Below are positions 22,091-33,780 of a stretch of 64,000 nucleotides of DNA, in pieces. Position 1 is the first letter of the stretch. Each line of letters opens with the position of its first letter. The stretch covers positions 9,605,001 to 9,669,000 of the forward strand of contig JAYKKI010000023.1 in assembly GCA_039881145.1 (NCBI GenBank). Reading direction: 5' to 3'. The notes under the pieces are model-generated. The model searched no databases and was not told the DNA's origin. It saw only the letters and a list, made by a program, of their open reading frames with translations. Source of the DNA: Druceiella hillmani (lineage: Eukaryota > Arthropoda > Insecta > Lepidoptera > Hepialidae). Made by a program: the position numbers and the translations under genes.

Positions 22091-23493
22091 AATAAAAACT
22101 GTATATTATAAAATAGTAAACATGGAAGTACATATCTTGTTCTGTCATACTGACCGCTTCCCGTACCAATTATTTACAGAATACGCAGATTGTTGAGTCA
22201 GTCATTTTATTCGGAAGATGCTAATTATAATTTTGTTGCTATATCGTAAAGATCATGAGCATAATACATTGATTTTCCTATACAAACGCCGCAAATTAAA
22301 CTTTTTGCTTAAATTATGTCTGAAAATTAATAATCGTTAAATATTCATTATGTAAAAAGCAGAACGTTATTAAAATACCGAATTTGAATACGTTTTCCAA
22401 AAGTGATAAACATGACAAAAGAGTAACTGGCAGCTAACCTACTTTGTTTCAATAGACGGATATTGTTTAAAAAATCTTCCGAAAAGAATAAATTGAAAAA
22501 AAAATTACATATTAATTCAGTTGCGTTTTGCGTCATTAGGTACAGGAGTGTATAAAGAAACCACATGTTAATTTAAATTTTTAATTTCGGTAAATGAGAT
22601 TAACAGCATATATTAATTTTCTACGTCGATTTCAATTTATCGTAATGCTATATTTAATCAAGGCTACTTGCTACGCACCAGAGATGGCAGCACGTCAAAC
22701 CCCGCAATTCTGGTATGTGTCTCTTGTAACCTTCATTGAAATACAATTACCGATATACTCAATTTTTTTTTGGATTCTACACGCTGATTTTTAAATATGC
22801 ATAGTCAAAATTGAGGTGAAATTATTAAAACAATATGTTAGATTCCCGGTAGTTAAGTAAGTTGTTGTGCATTGCAGTTAATTATGCAAACTGTGGTAAA
22901 TGCAAGTTATATATAGATTATATTTGGCTCTTTGTTAATTTAGACATTGTAAATAATAATTGTTTAAAAAATTACATCAACAAATCCGAAAGTGATTTAC
23001 GTCAAAAACCTTTTACAATAAATATATGTGTACTTTATTGGTAGCTAGGAGGTAAAATAAGCACTTTTGAATGCCCAGCAATTTAGCATTCGATTTGAAA
23101 ATTATATATTTTCTTTTGGCTTTGGGAGTAAAATTCACGTAAGTTACAACTATAGAGTTAATATAAAATGTTGATATTTAAAACACAAAATTTTATTACT
23201 GATTTTAGAAATAATTATGAGAGGTTGGACAAGAGATGAATTATATTTAGTTTTTAAGCTATTGGATGTTAAATGAAAATCTGGAAAATCAATAATAACA
23301 AATGTGAGGTTTAATTTTATTTTTAAAATTTGGTTTAAAAAAATTTTTCGAAAAAATGTAAAAATTATTTATCAATACCTATTCTCCTACAAATAACGAT
23401 AATAAAAACCTACCAAAATTTTATGGAGACGTGACTAGTGGGTACAATATGCGTATGGAATATTTAATTTCCTTTTAATTGGGTTTTATCAAT
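22091..23493. other. No gene seen
   Basis: AT-rich spacer. The short frames on both strands have AT-driven Lys/Ile/Tyr/Phe composition and no motif. Confidence 0.5.
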
Positions 23494-23652
<159 letters not shown>

Positions 23653-23865
23653 CATCCATCCATCAGTTAATTATATATATACATATGGATAAAATGGAAA
23701 CCTAAAACCTATCTTACAATTTACTTGATCTACTTAATTATCAGACGATTCTCAGCCACGTCTGTTCTGATCCCAAAAGACCTCTAAATTAAATATTGAA
23801 AATCGACACTTCATATCGACATTCGTTTATGCGTGGTAGTAATTAACTCGTAATCGGTATTGTAA

Positions 23866-24040
23866 TATCCTATATATTATAAATCTGTATGAGACGAAAT
23901 CCTAGAAGGTTAAAGAAGCTCTGGTTGGAATCTCAACTTTATGATTCTCCATAACAAAAATGGAGAAACGGAGTTCTATTGAATCAACTTGGCGTCTGTC
24001 TGTTTGTCGGTTAGCCTTTTTCGTCGGAGGAATTTGACAA
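23866..24040 (-). repeat. Possible non-LTR element tail (weak)
   Basis: The + strand begins ATCCTATATATTATAAATCT, which looks like the reverse complement of the usual insect retroelement 3' end (TTATAATATTAGTAGGAT type, compare 51180-51205). It is followed by GTCTGTCTGTTTGTCGG. Diverged, so low confidence. Confidence 0.3.
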
Positions 24041-24544
24041 TTTAAGTAAGTAATAAGAATTTAATACAGTTTTCAGAAGTCACTTTAACAAACCGTTTTC
24101 CTCCTGTGTGTCTCATAAAACAATAGAAGAAAAATTTAAGAATAAACTTTTATAATTTAACGTTCAAAACATAAACTCATCTAACAGTAGAAGTTGAATA
24201 TAAATTTACCCGTGTTTTGCATTAATTACTTCGCTGCTCGGAGTCGGGACACTCTCCAAAACGGTAACAAGCTTGTGTTTCTGAACGCTTCACGCAGAAA
24301 ACCCTGGACGAATTTAAATGGAACTTTGTAGTTATAGCTTATTATAAGATACCATAGAGGCTTGGTCGACGTTCACGATAGAAATCGTCAAGATCGTTAA
24401 TTTAACTCTACTATTATGTAGGTACTTAATTAATTAACATATTATTATTTAATTAATTGCTAGCGATTTCTATTTCTTGCATGCGTAGTTATATAATTCT
24501 ACACTAAATCGCTGTATTTTCTTTATTATTTTCAAAAACTCATT
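24041..24544. other. No gene seen
   Basis: Mixed AT-rich sequence with a GC-richer patch at 24230-24330. No recognisable frame. Confidence 0.45.
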
Positions 24545-24835
24545 GCACTTTCTTCTAGCTTATTTAGTCTCCGTAATTGATTTGATTCAAAAATGCTTTA
24601 TAGATTTTATGCCGACTTTATAATTTTAGTCGCAATTGCGTTCTGTTCTCTAGCTTATTTGCCGTCTCTGTGATTTTTTGTTTTTCTTTTTTGCATTTTA
24701 GTCGCAATTGTGTTCTATTGTCTAGCTTATTTGCCGTCTCTGTAATTTTTTTTCTATTTCCATTTTAGTCGCAATTGCGTACTATTCTCTAGCTTATTTG
24801 CCGTTTCCGCAATTTATTTTATGCAAAAATATTTA
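24545..24835. repeat. Tandem repeat, about 70 bp x 4
   Basis: The motif TTTTAGTCGCAATTG, then TCTAGCTTATTTGCCGTCTC and a T-rich linker, recurs with offsets of 72 and 67 bp (AGTCGCAATTG starting near 24629, 24700 and 24767). A degenerate first unit starts near 24550. Confidence 0.9.
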
Positions 24836-25335
24836 AAATACACAATTTTTTGCGAAATGTATACGCGATGTATTTGATTTCATCGCGGTAATTTTAAAAA
24901 GGAATACATTAATTTTTTGTGTATTTGTACGTTGGTAAGTTTTTAAAGTAATAAAGCCTATGGTAGTAAAACCGATTAATCAAAATCGATCATCAAAAAT
25001 ATAATTAATAACTAGTGCAATTCAAAACGGTGCACTGTAAAAATATTTAACTACGGATTACATTGTTAGTTTTTAGTATTTATTTTTATATAATATTTTT
25101 CAAGCATTTTTATTTTCTCTTCATGTGCCCTATCTATTGAACACAATAATATATTCTCTTACATTATACATTTTGTTTTCTTGATAAATAAAACTATGTT
25201 GTCGGATATCTGAGAAAACATATTTACGTAGTCGGACTACAATGCGAATGACATAGTTATTTACTTATTGTAATGCTTAAATAAATGTTTGCCATTATTT
25301 CATTTTAAAAATATCTATAATATTTTCATATTGTA
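24836..25335. other. No gene seen
   Basis: AT-rich spacer without recognisable features. Confidence 0.5.
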
Positions 25336-25565
25336 CAAACTGATCTATCGTGATACGTAGAGCGGTCAATGGGACGTTGACCTTCCGAGCGACGTAAAAA
25401 CGGTGTCACAAAATCGCGTTACTAATTCGTCGCAGAAATGAGCGACGACGTGAGCAGCGTAGCTCGGAGCGTAGCTTTTTGCCGCTCGATAAACTTAATG
25501 CGTAGTAGTAACGCGAACGAGCCTATCGTAGAGCGGAAATCGATAGTTCATATACATAAATAGAC
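25336..25565. other. CpG-rich segment with internal short repeats
   Basis: This is a compact GC/CpG-rich block in AT-rich DNA. GAGCGACG occurs as GAGCGACGTAAAAACGG and GAGCGACGACGTGAGC, and GTAGCTCGGAGCGTAGC is an internal direct repeat. The ends share a CGTAGAGCGG motif (near 25358 and 25530). No open frame of interest. It could be a short non-autonomous element or a regulatory island. Confidence 0.4.
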
Positions 25566-26325
25566 CACTCTTTACCTCATTGATAAACATAACTCAAACA
25601 ACAGGATGTTTCGAAACTCGCTTGCGTTTGCGAAATATGTGACCGTTTGTTACGTTTAAAACTTTTGAGTGCTATGACGAAATCGGTGTAGCGTACCCAG
25701 TTGTCAGATCGAGATAATGTATTTTTTTATTGCACTCACACGCATAAAACACAGGAAAAATAGACTCGTGTTCATCCTAATGATTTTACGTAATCTTCGA
25801 ATAAATATGTCAGTTATATATGGCTGATAAGTCAAGCAAAATAACGCTTTTTTGAATAGCTGTCATTTCTGTTAAGTTTCAACCATTTTTGCACTGAATT
25901 TCACCCTGATACTATCTTTAAGGTTATTTTTAGGAAATTCGACACTGTCTGTCAGATATGGCTATTCAATTCCGCTGGGGTTAAATCGGCCGAAGAAGAA
26001 ATTGTATATTTTTACAGAAACAATTTAAAAGCGAGGTAGGTTTATAGGGGTCCCACGTTCCAAAACTGGTTTATTAATGTTTATGCGGAAACACGTTAGG
26101 TTACATCTTGTTTTTAGGCCTAAATTTTTTTTGTACTTTATGTTTTTGTTCTATTCCATTGTCCCATGTCTATTCTTCCATCCTATCATACTATATTCAT
26201 ACATTGGAGTGTCAAATTTATATACACTAATAGCAGCAAATACCTGCTTGCTTCGCTTGTTTTTTTTGGTTGTACATACATATCTCATACATTTTTTTGT
26301 ATCAAAAACATGTCTTAAAAACTTT
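25566..26325. other. No gene seen
   Basis: The 135-codon + frame at 26077-26484 is hydrophobic by AT bias and continues through a microsatellite. I do not count it as a gene. Confidence 0.5.
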
Positions 26326-26425
26326 TTAAGTACACACACATGCACGCATGTACGTACGTACAAACGCGCGCACGTACAAACGCACGCACGCACGCGCACA
26401 TACACACACATACATACATATAAAT
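26326..26425. repeat. Compound (CA)/(CACG)/(TACG) microsatellite
   Basis: Purine-pyrimidine alternating units: ACACACAC, ACGTACGTAC, ACGCACGCACGC, ACATACATAC. Similar in type to the 5721 tract, on the other strand. Confidence 0.9.
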
Positions 26426-27507
26426 TAAATTATGTTCATATACCAGCTATGTCCAAGTCTTTACTTATCTCAAGTCAGGTTTAGACATACTAGTTTTATG
26501 ATTTTTTATTTTACTAAAACCTTCAGAGACCCAAGATTGCTATAGGAAAGGATTGACTGAACAAGATGTTACTCCGCGGGTTTAGCGTAATTAAAATTGT
26601 TTTTAAATTGAATTATACGAAAATGAAATCAGCTCGAAGACAATACAAGTTACTTAGTTTTAAATTTAATTATATGTTGAGCGCTGGCTTTAAAATATTG
26701 CGCAGTTTCCTTATTTTGTAGAGTTGGAATGTTAGAAATTACATTCATTTTATATATCTCGAATCACCATCTATAACATCGTCTTTCAAGAGCTGAATTT
26801 TTTTAGTTTTTATCTTTTAAGCTCACCAGAAAGCTTTGTGGATAAAGAATATACATCTTCCTGTAACTTGTGATTTGTTAAACAAACGACGTATGAAAAG
26901 GAAGATAATCGAAATTGAAGGATGACCGATATCCATTCTGAACCTCATCATTGCTTTCAATTTTCAAAAAAAAAATTAATATAAAAATAGATAATATAGC
27001 GAAACTAATGCAAAGTTTCGCATTAACATAAATTAATTTTCGTGTTGTTTTGCACATTCACACATTCATTGAATTAGGTTTGAAAAGCGAGCCCTCAATT
27101 TGTATTCATTTTTTAACCAAAAAGTTTGTTTATTTAAAAGCTTCTTTTGTACATAAAAATAGCAAGGTTTAAAGTACTTTTACTAAATACATTATCCATT
27201 TACTTCCGCCGACAAGTAATGTAGGAAGCAAGTCCGTTCGTTCGGCGTATTTAAGTGTCTTAAGTGTGTCAGTAAAGGAAGCCAGACAGTAGGTCAACAC
27301 AGAACATTCTGGCGATTAATCATGGCCTCCTACGCTGTCTAAGTGAGAGTTTGCGTGCATTTTTCGCGTACACCTATATTGACTTAAGCCTTGTTGTTCT
27401 ATTTATATATAGTGTTCGCTAATAAGATAGTAATGTTGAGATGGTTTGACTATATCAAATATACGTACGTATATGTCTTGAAGCCTTAAAACTCGGGGCC
27501 ACTGATA
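26426..27507. other. No gene seen
   Basis: AT-rich, with a GC-richer part at 27190-27350 (for example TTCGTTCGGCGTATTTAAG) that has no open frame of note. Confidence 0.5.
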
Positions 27508-28035
27508 AAACCTGTCAAGCCAAATGGGTTTCGTACAAATTTGGGCATTCATAAACATTTAAGGGTACATAATATTCCTATTAAACTATTTACAAAATTG
27601 TAATTTTTTAGAACGAAAATATATTGTCTACTATATCTTTCACAGGCCATATTTAAAGATATCCTTTTATTATGTGATATAACCACAAATTAACGATTTT
27701 CGGATTTTTTCCTTTCCTTGTGCTGTGACATCTTCCTTCTTGCCAAATTCCATGATTCTAGGTCAACATGAAGTACCCTATAGGTTTTGATTTATTTGCG
27801 AGTGTCAACATATGTGGTATAATTGGCCGTATTTTTAGGGTTCTTCTTGGTTGTGTTGACTTAGAAGCTCGAATTTTTAGAGTTCCAAGGGACCGTGCCC
27901 TAAATATTTCATATTAATTTCAAATTGATACCTCCCTGCGTTCCTGAGAAAAAGGGTCTTGATAGACGGAAAACGAAGTGATCGTATAAGGGTCCTTTTT
28001 CGCATCTTGAGGTACGGAACCATAAAAAGGGTGTG
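27508..28035 (-). repeat. Dispersed repeat family A copy
   Basis: Reverse orientation. The + strand ends with TTTTTCGCATCTTGAGGTACG and GAACC, the complement of the 5' end, and starts with the complement of the 3' 'acttgacagg' end. The internal AACGATTTTCGGATTTTTTCC and CTAGGTCAACATGAAGTACC blocks are the best preserved in the window. This copy most clearly shows the full order of the family. Confidence 0.8.
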
Positions 28036-28700
28036 CAAAGAAGAAAGTACAAAGTGTCGTTCATCATACTACTGTATACATATATTCATTATAATACTGT
28101 TCTAGCTAGATTTATAATTATAATTATACATAAATAGTCGTCGTTTATATGAAAATTCCATTAGAACCATATGAAAATTCCTTTAGCTGATTATGTGTGA
28201 TGCGCGAAAAACTAAACAGATAATAATTCCAAAAAGCAATATTTTTGTGACATGTACGTCCGGGCCATGTCCGTTTCACCAATATGTGTTCGGGTGGAGA
28301 ACTTAATTTCGTAGTTTAAGTTACACGTAGCGACATCTATTAATATGCATAGGTAGACTGCACATTTGTTTAATTATTACGTGTCGAGTACCTAGGAATT
28401 TTGTTGTCGTCGTTGTATTCATACAACGTAAATAAATTTTTGAAAACATTACATTCGTATATATTCCGATTCAGTGAACCTATTGCGATAAAATAAAATG
28501 TTACTTCAGTTTAACCATTTTTTTCTAACTCCATTGGACTAATGTCCCAATAGTTTTTACGTTAATACGTGCACAAACACAAACAAAAATTTCAAAAATG
28601 GTTATAATGAATTCTATTCCTTCATTTCCTACTTATTTTTTTGTTGTAAATATTTTCAATGTACAGACGTGCAAAGTTACAGTTTTATTATATTTTAGAT
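28036..28700. other. No gene seen
   Basis: AT-rich spacer. A GC-richer patch around 28255-28300 has no recognisable content. Confidence 0.5.
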
Positions 28701-28714
28701 CTTTGTAAAATTGA

Positions 28715-28795
28715 TGATCGATATTGGAATTGAACTGCAGACCTAAAGGTTCATCTGATACGCGCGCCGCGCGTCCCATTGCCGATAAAGAATAT
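28715..28795 (-). repeat. tRNA-like (tRNA-derived) fragment
   Basis: On the minus strand a CGGCAATGGG (28784-28775) resembles the pol III A box, and CAGTTCAATTCC (28737-28726) resembles the B box, about 40 bp apart, as in tRNA genes or tRNA-derived SINEs. Between them is a GC-rich CGCGCGGCGCGCG and an AACCTTTAGGTC segment. I cannot fold a complete cloverleaf, so a functional tRNA is unlikely. Confidence 0.35.
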
Positions 28796-29355
28796 ATTAT
28801 ACTCATGTATGTCGAGACTCAATGAAAATTAACAAATTCTTATTTCGTACTTGCATTACTGGGGTACTGATTTAAAAAAATCCAGTTACTCTCTCACACT
28901 AAAGCACACGCAATGTTTGTTTTGATTATGTTATCTTGTCGAATAATTTTTTTTCCTTTTTTTAAATCACCTTTCAGATTTGGCACATTGGGAAATTATT
29001 CTACCCAGAGAGAACACACTCGTTTTCATCTTTATTTTAAAATGAAACTAAAAATGGTATCCGTATATTTAGACGGCTGCGATATCGGAAGATATCATCG
29101 TAAATGCTAAATTTATCGTATAACGATTGCCGAACGATATCTGCTGTGAATACTGATTGATCTAATCTCCAGATATGATATTTTTAGTTCTTCTAATCCG
29201 GTTCGCGAGTGTCACCTCTAAGTCAGTCACGGCTCAAGTCACGTGTTGAATTCTGATGTCGACTGAGAATGAATCTGTTTTGCATGACACGATGTTTTCT
29301 AGAATACATAAGTTGAAATGTGATCACTATTTAATCTACAGCGGTTTGTTGTTAT

Positions 29356-29428
29356 AATACAAAATTGCAACTATAACTATAGTTGCAATGCAAAATTGCA
29401 ACTATAATTATTGTTGCAATTTTGTATT
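29356..29428. repeat. Hairpin-forming inverted repeat
   Basis: AATACAAAATTGCAAC on the left is the complement of the right end, GTTGCAATTTTGTATT. Between them ACTATAGTTGCAATGCAAAA and TTGCAACTATAA repeat the theme, giving nested pairing. It could be a tiny MITE remnant. No target duplication was identified. Confidence 0.8.
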
Positions 29429-30261
29429 GTGAGTCTTAGTTTATCTTTTGCCCTCCGCAAACATTTTTCTTGTGATCTGTTCTTAATCTTTTCCAATCGT
29501 TTACACTTGTTTTTAGATATTCAGTTCGAAGGCTTTTACACCTTGAACCGAGCGTTGAATATGCGTAGGTGACAATAAATTGTATTTTACGTTCAGCTTT
29601 TTTGATTTCTTCTCTTTTCGCGATATTCTATTAAGTCACTTTATTTTTATGCCTCATTGTCGTGTAAGTCTGAAAACGTAGAGTAAAGGTCTATAATGGT
29701 ATATGGTGGAACATGATGACACGGCATGTGAAACAAATATTCAAAATGAATGTCTTTTACAAGGAACAAGAGCATGTTATATATGTTCCTCTGGATTTTA
29801 TCAATCTGACTTGCAATTTTAAAATGATGGAGCAGGATTTGTAGTCTTATGGAGATATATAGGGCTACAAATTTTTTAAATTAAATAATTACTTGAGAAA
29901 ACATATTATTTATTTTAGTATTATATATTAATAAAAGAATATCATACGCATAGGTATAGGTTTCACTATTTTATAGTCTTTTAGCTTATTGTTCTAAGAG
30001 CGGCCAACTTCTAGCAATAGATGAAAAATGAAAACCAGATAAATTAATAAATGTACCTATGCAAATAAAGTATTTTGGCGTTTTTTTCTATTTTATGAAT
30101 CTAACAGAATACGTTTGTCTAAAATAACATGCAACATTTTATTGTATTGGATACAATTATATTCATAATTAAGACGAACGAAGAAAGTCCTTACACTGTG
30201 CAGACATTTGTATATTTTTAGGTAGTATTTGTAAAGAATGTACTAAATACCTAATCTTCTT
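29429..30261. other. No gene seen
   Basis: AT-rich spacer. Confidence 0.5.
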
Positions 30262-30540
30262 AAAATTACTATGTTATATATAACATTTAATATAACGTCT
30301 AGATTTGCCATTAATAATAATTTTTGCCAAAATTTCAATTTTAGAGAAAAAATTGCAATTGTATTCCGTGCTGCATACGTTGGTATATTAGTAGAATTTA
30401 TAGTCTATTGAATATCTAATCTAATTAAAATGATTATATTATATATAACATTTAACGAATGTCCAGATTTGCCATCAATAATAATTTTTTCCAAAATTTC
30501 AATTTTAGAGAAAAAATTGCAATTACATTTAGTGCTGCTA
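30262..30540. repeat. Tandem duplication, about 164-bp period
   Basis: A block with TTATATATAACATTTAA, AGATTTGCCAT, AATAATAATTTTTGCC and GAGAAAAAATTGCAATT occurs at about 30265-30372 and 30430-30535. The two copies differ at several sites. Confidence 0.85.
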
Positions 30541-30829
30541 TCTTTATGATTTTTCCGAACTAGCTTATTGCGGGCATCCTTAGACGTTTAAATTTTCTCT
30601 CATAAATCTTAGCATAGATTAGATAGCAGAAAATATCGACGTAACGCGTTTACGTGTAAATGATGAATATGTTTTTTCGAGAATTTCGCACTAATACTTT
30701 AAATAGGGATGCAATTTTGTATTTTAATTTTCGAACAATAATTTTGACGTTTGAAACCAATTTTATTTTATACTAGAATAATTTGTTAACATTTGCTTTT
30801 TAAGAAAAGTTTTTTTCGTATAAAAGTTA

Positions 30830-31290
30830 TGTTTTTAGAGTTCCCTTCTTCAAAATGAAAAGAACAGAAATCTTATAGGATCACTTGGTTGTCCCTCCGT
30901 TCGTCGGTCTGCCTGTCTGTCAAAACTCTGTTCTCAGAAATGACTTCAGATATTAAGTTGAAATTAATATTGTACACCGAGACCTATAGCCTTATATTAC
31001 TATAAAAAGCTTTACATTTTAAGTTTGTTGGTTTATAAAACAAAAAAATGATCGTTTACAGGTGTATTTTTTATTCATACAATAGTCCTACTTACTGATC
31101 ATCACCTACAATCTTGAAATTCGGCATTCTACAATTCTACATTTTTATAATTAGTTTGTTTTTACGCCTGTGAAAGATATAGTAGGCAATATCGTTACGT
31201 TGTGAAAAATTAATTAAATGTTTATGTTCCTAAATATATACCGAACCCTCGTAGTACGAGTTCTATTCGTACTTCACAGGTTTTATTTCA
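30830..31290 (+). repeat. Dispersed repeat family A copy
   Basis: It starts near TTTTTAGAGTTCCC, with TCTTATAGGATCACTTGG and GTCGGTCTGCCTGTCTGTC. It ends with ATACCGAACCCTCGTAGTAC, then 'gagttctattcgtacttcacaggtttt'. The middle includes GCCTGTGAAAGATATAGTAGG, as in the 137 and 53.95-kb fragments. Confidence 0.8.
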
Positions 31291-32260
31291 ATAAAGTTAC
31301 ATTTATATTAATAAATAATTTTGTCTATTTTATAATTAAATATTAGTAAATTGTCGTTTATGACTTTTATTAATATTTAACATTTTTCGAGGGTCTTCTG
31401 TCGCAGTACATAATATCATATATATCATTAGACCATTTAGTCTCTTTATTATAGTTTCGGGTTAATTATAATTATATTTTATTTACGATCAGAACAAAAT
31501 ATTTTTTTAGAAAATAAAAATATTGCAAAACCTTTAATACTCACTTATTAATTATGACATACAAGATTCACGAGACTCCACAAAGTGATTTTGCAAAACA
31601 TTTTTCTCCTCTGGGTAGAATTCAATGCCAGTATCACTTGAACGTGTGCACACTCATTTGTTATGGACTTACAAGTAGCCTACAGTGAGATAATCATTTG
31701 AATATAATACTTGCTGCCCTACTGATAGTGTTGTACCATACGTGATACTTGCCACTGACGTCATAATATAGTAAAGCCTATCTATGACAACGAACCACGT
31801 AAAGTGAACAATTCGAGGTGCGCGTGCTGTGAGGCTCATAAAAAAATTAGGTCAAAGATTATTAGCTTGTATAATCATGGGTTCGCGGCTGATAACGTAT
31901 TCGGTTTTATTATTCGGAGCAGGTTTAGATAAATTGGTAAACAATACGTCTAATAAAATCCGTTGTTTCGATATCTGGCGTTGGCTGTTTAAATTATTTA
32001 GCCATTGCCGTAATAACACATTCCAAATGATAATACAGCCAAAATAAACAAAAGTCACGTCCACACGAATATTCGTGTTACAACACAAAATAATAATATT
32101 TGTGACGATGATGTAATATTTTCAGGGTTCACACTAATCAAGTGATTATATACTTGGGGGGCGATTCAGAAAACTTGATGATAAAAAAATCGGGGGATAC
32201 AGTTTGGAATTGTAGCTACGTAACTGCCATCTACATCCAAAATTTACTATACCACTCGAT
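31291..32260. other. No gene seen
   Basis: AT-rich spacer. Overlapping frames of 72 and 78 codons at 31829-32088 lie on opposite strands and show no motif. A modest GC rise occurs at 31745-31835. Confidence 0.45.
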
Positions 32261-32339
32261 AGTTTAAGGATCTAAGAATACGTTGAGCGGGGACAGTGAC
32301 GTATCGCGCGTGGCGGAGGGGGACGCGCCGCCATTTTGA
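32261..32339. repeat. GC-rich duplicated block, copy 1
   Basis: This segment holds GTTTAAGGATCTAAGAATAC, GCGGGGACAGTGACGTATCG, and CGGAGGGGGACGCGCCGCC followed by ATTTTGAG, whose complement AAAATGGCGGC matches a YY1/Pho-type site. A diverged copy lies about 490 bp downstream at 32751. Its high CpG content is striking against the AT-rich background. Promoter island and dispersed repeat are both possible. Confidence 0.8.
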
Positions 32340-32514
32340 GATTGTTTCGCCGCGTCACCTAATTTCTGTTTAGTGTAAATTTTGACTCGGAGTAGCTACG
32401 ATACTCGTTTGAGTTTCAAACACAGCTCTCGTCAAGATTTGTCATCTGCGTGTATAAAACATTAATGTGGAATGATTATGGTGTTTATGTTAAAAATTTT
32501 GAAAACTTGATACA

Positions 32515-32727
32515 ATGTCGGCCTATAGTCGTAAAAAAAACAAATCAATATATAGAAATCTTATACGGTTGGAAAGAGCTTCTGAAGAGCAATTCAGTGG
32601 TATCCATGTAAAATCATATGATAGAACGAAGCGGTGCCGGGAGCGTATAAAATATTACCCGTTAACGTACGCGTATTCACGTAAAACACACGACCGTGTC
32701 TCCATCATAGCCACACTTTTTCCATAG
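32515..32727 (+). other. 70-codon frame between the two GC-rich blocks, unassigned
   Basis: The frame starts ATG at 32515 (MSAYSRKKNKSIYRNL...) and ends at a TAG at 32725-32727. It is basic and has moderately coding-like codon use (ERASEEQFSGIHVKS). It lies between the duplicated GC-rich blocks, so it could be a short exon after a promoter. No homology is recognised and the reading could be chance. Confidence 0.2.
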
Positions 32728-32750
32728 TCTTGAGTTAGATTAGGTTAGGT

Positions 32751-32822
32751 AGTTAAAGGATCAAATAATACATTAAGCGAGGACTGTGACGCATCGCGCG
32801 CGGCGGAGGGGACGCGCCGCCA
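32751..32822. repeat. GC-rich duplicated block, copy 2
   Basis: Same order as copy 1: AGTTAAAGGATCAAATAATAC, AGCGAGGACTGTGACGCATC, CGGCGGAGGGGACGCGCCGCC. About 80% identical by eye over 70 bp. After both copies a short TCGTTTCG-like segment follows, so the duplicated unit may extend further right. Confidence 0.8.
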
Positions 32823-33335
32823 ACTTACTTAACTTTAAGTTTTTAATCGTTTCGTCTCCACTTCTGCTCTCGAATCATTTGAATTTGACGATATTAATTA
32901 TTTTATAGTTGATATAATTAATATTGATTATCTTAAGAATTGTCGGACTTATAAGTTCTTTTTGTCCATGTTCCTCTTTATTAAGTTGAGGTTGGAAAGT
33001 CTTTTCAAACTCAATTCAACTTTCAAGCAAAATACTCTGACCGTTCGTTTCGTCTACGGTATATTTATTTTCTTTAGTCAATTTTGTTTGTCCTGTCCTG
33101 GTGTATGTAGATAGATATACAAAATTATTTAACGCTCCACCAACAATGACTTTGTGATAGAATGTACATTTCTAGTTCATACTAGAAAATATAACAGCCA
33201 AGTAGCTACGGATATAAATCCGTTATCGTGACAACTGATTATCGAGAAACGATCGATCAATCGATCACGCTCTTTACAATTTACTATATCTGCCATTGAG
33301 CAACATTCCCAATGTACAATAACAATAAGCACTTG
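32823..33335. other. No gene seen
   Basis: AT-rich spacer. GATCGATCAATCGATCA near 33250 is a short GATC-rich spot. Confidence 0.45.
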
Positions 33336-33337
33336 TT

Positions 33338-33780
33338 TTGCGGTGCATGCTTGTATTCGTTAAGGACATTTTATGGGTCTTTGTAAGACTAAGTACAAAG
33401 AGTAATATAAGTTCTGTATCTATACCACAGAGTGTAGTAATTTCATTCAATAATAATCCAACAGAAACTGGATTGAAAATCGATTATAACCCAGAAGACT
33501 CTTCATGTGTATTTTTAGAATCTTACCAGTATTACTCAGTCGAAATGTAGAGTATTCTGTTCGTGACAAATACAAACTATATCTATATTGAAACAGTACG
33601 TAGAAAATTAAGAACAAAGAACGACACGTTTACGTATAATTTCAGACGAAATATACACTTGGAATTTTGTAAAATAGATGGTTATAATTTGATCTTTGGA
33701 TTGTCTAAAGCTGTTAAGTATGAGTATAACCCACACTTACACCAGGGTGCCAGGCCCACATGTCTATACTGTATGTAAAT
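33338..33780 (+). pseudogene. Unrecognised coding-like frames in two pieces
   Basis: Two frames follow each other, 33338-33550 (70 codons) and 33563-33778 (71 codons), separated by a stop and 12 bp. The second ends VKYEYNPHLHQGARPTCLYC, with two Cys and two His and fairly coding-like codons. The + strand just downstream keeps short open stretches (SHKHGNASTISKFLKK). It could be a decayed gene or transposon protein. I cannot name the family. Confidence 0.3.

Noticed and set aside
26077..26484. 135-codon + ORF with several hydrophobic stretches
   Set aside because: The hydrophobicity follows from T-rich DNA and the C-terminal part is a translated CA/CG microsatellite; no start context or motif supports it.
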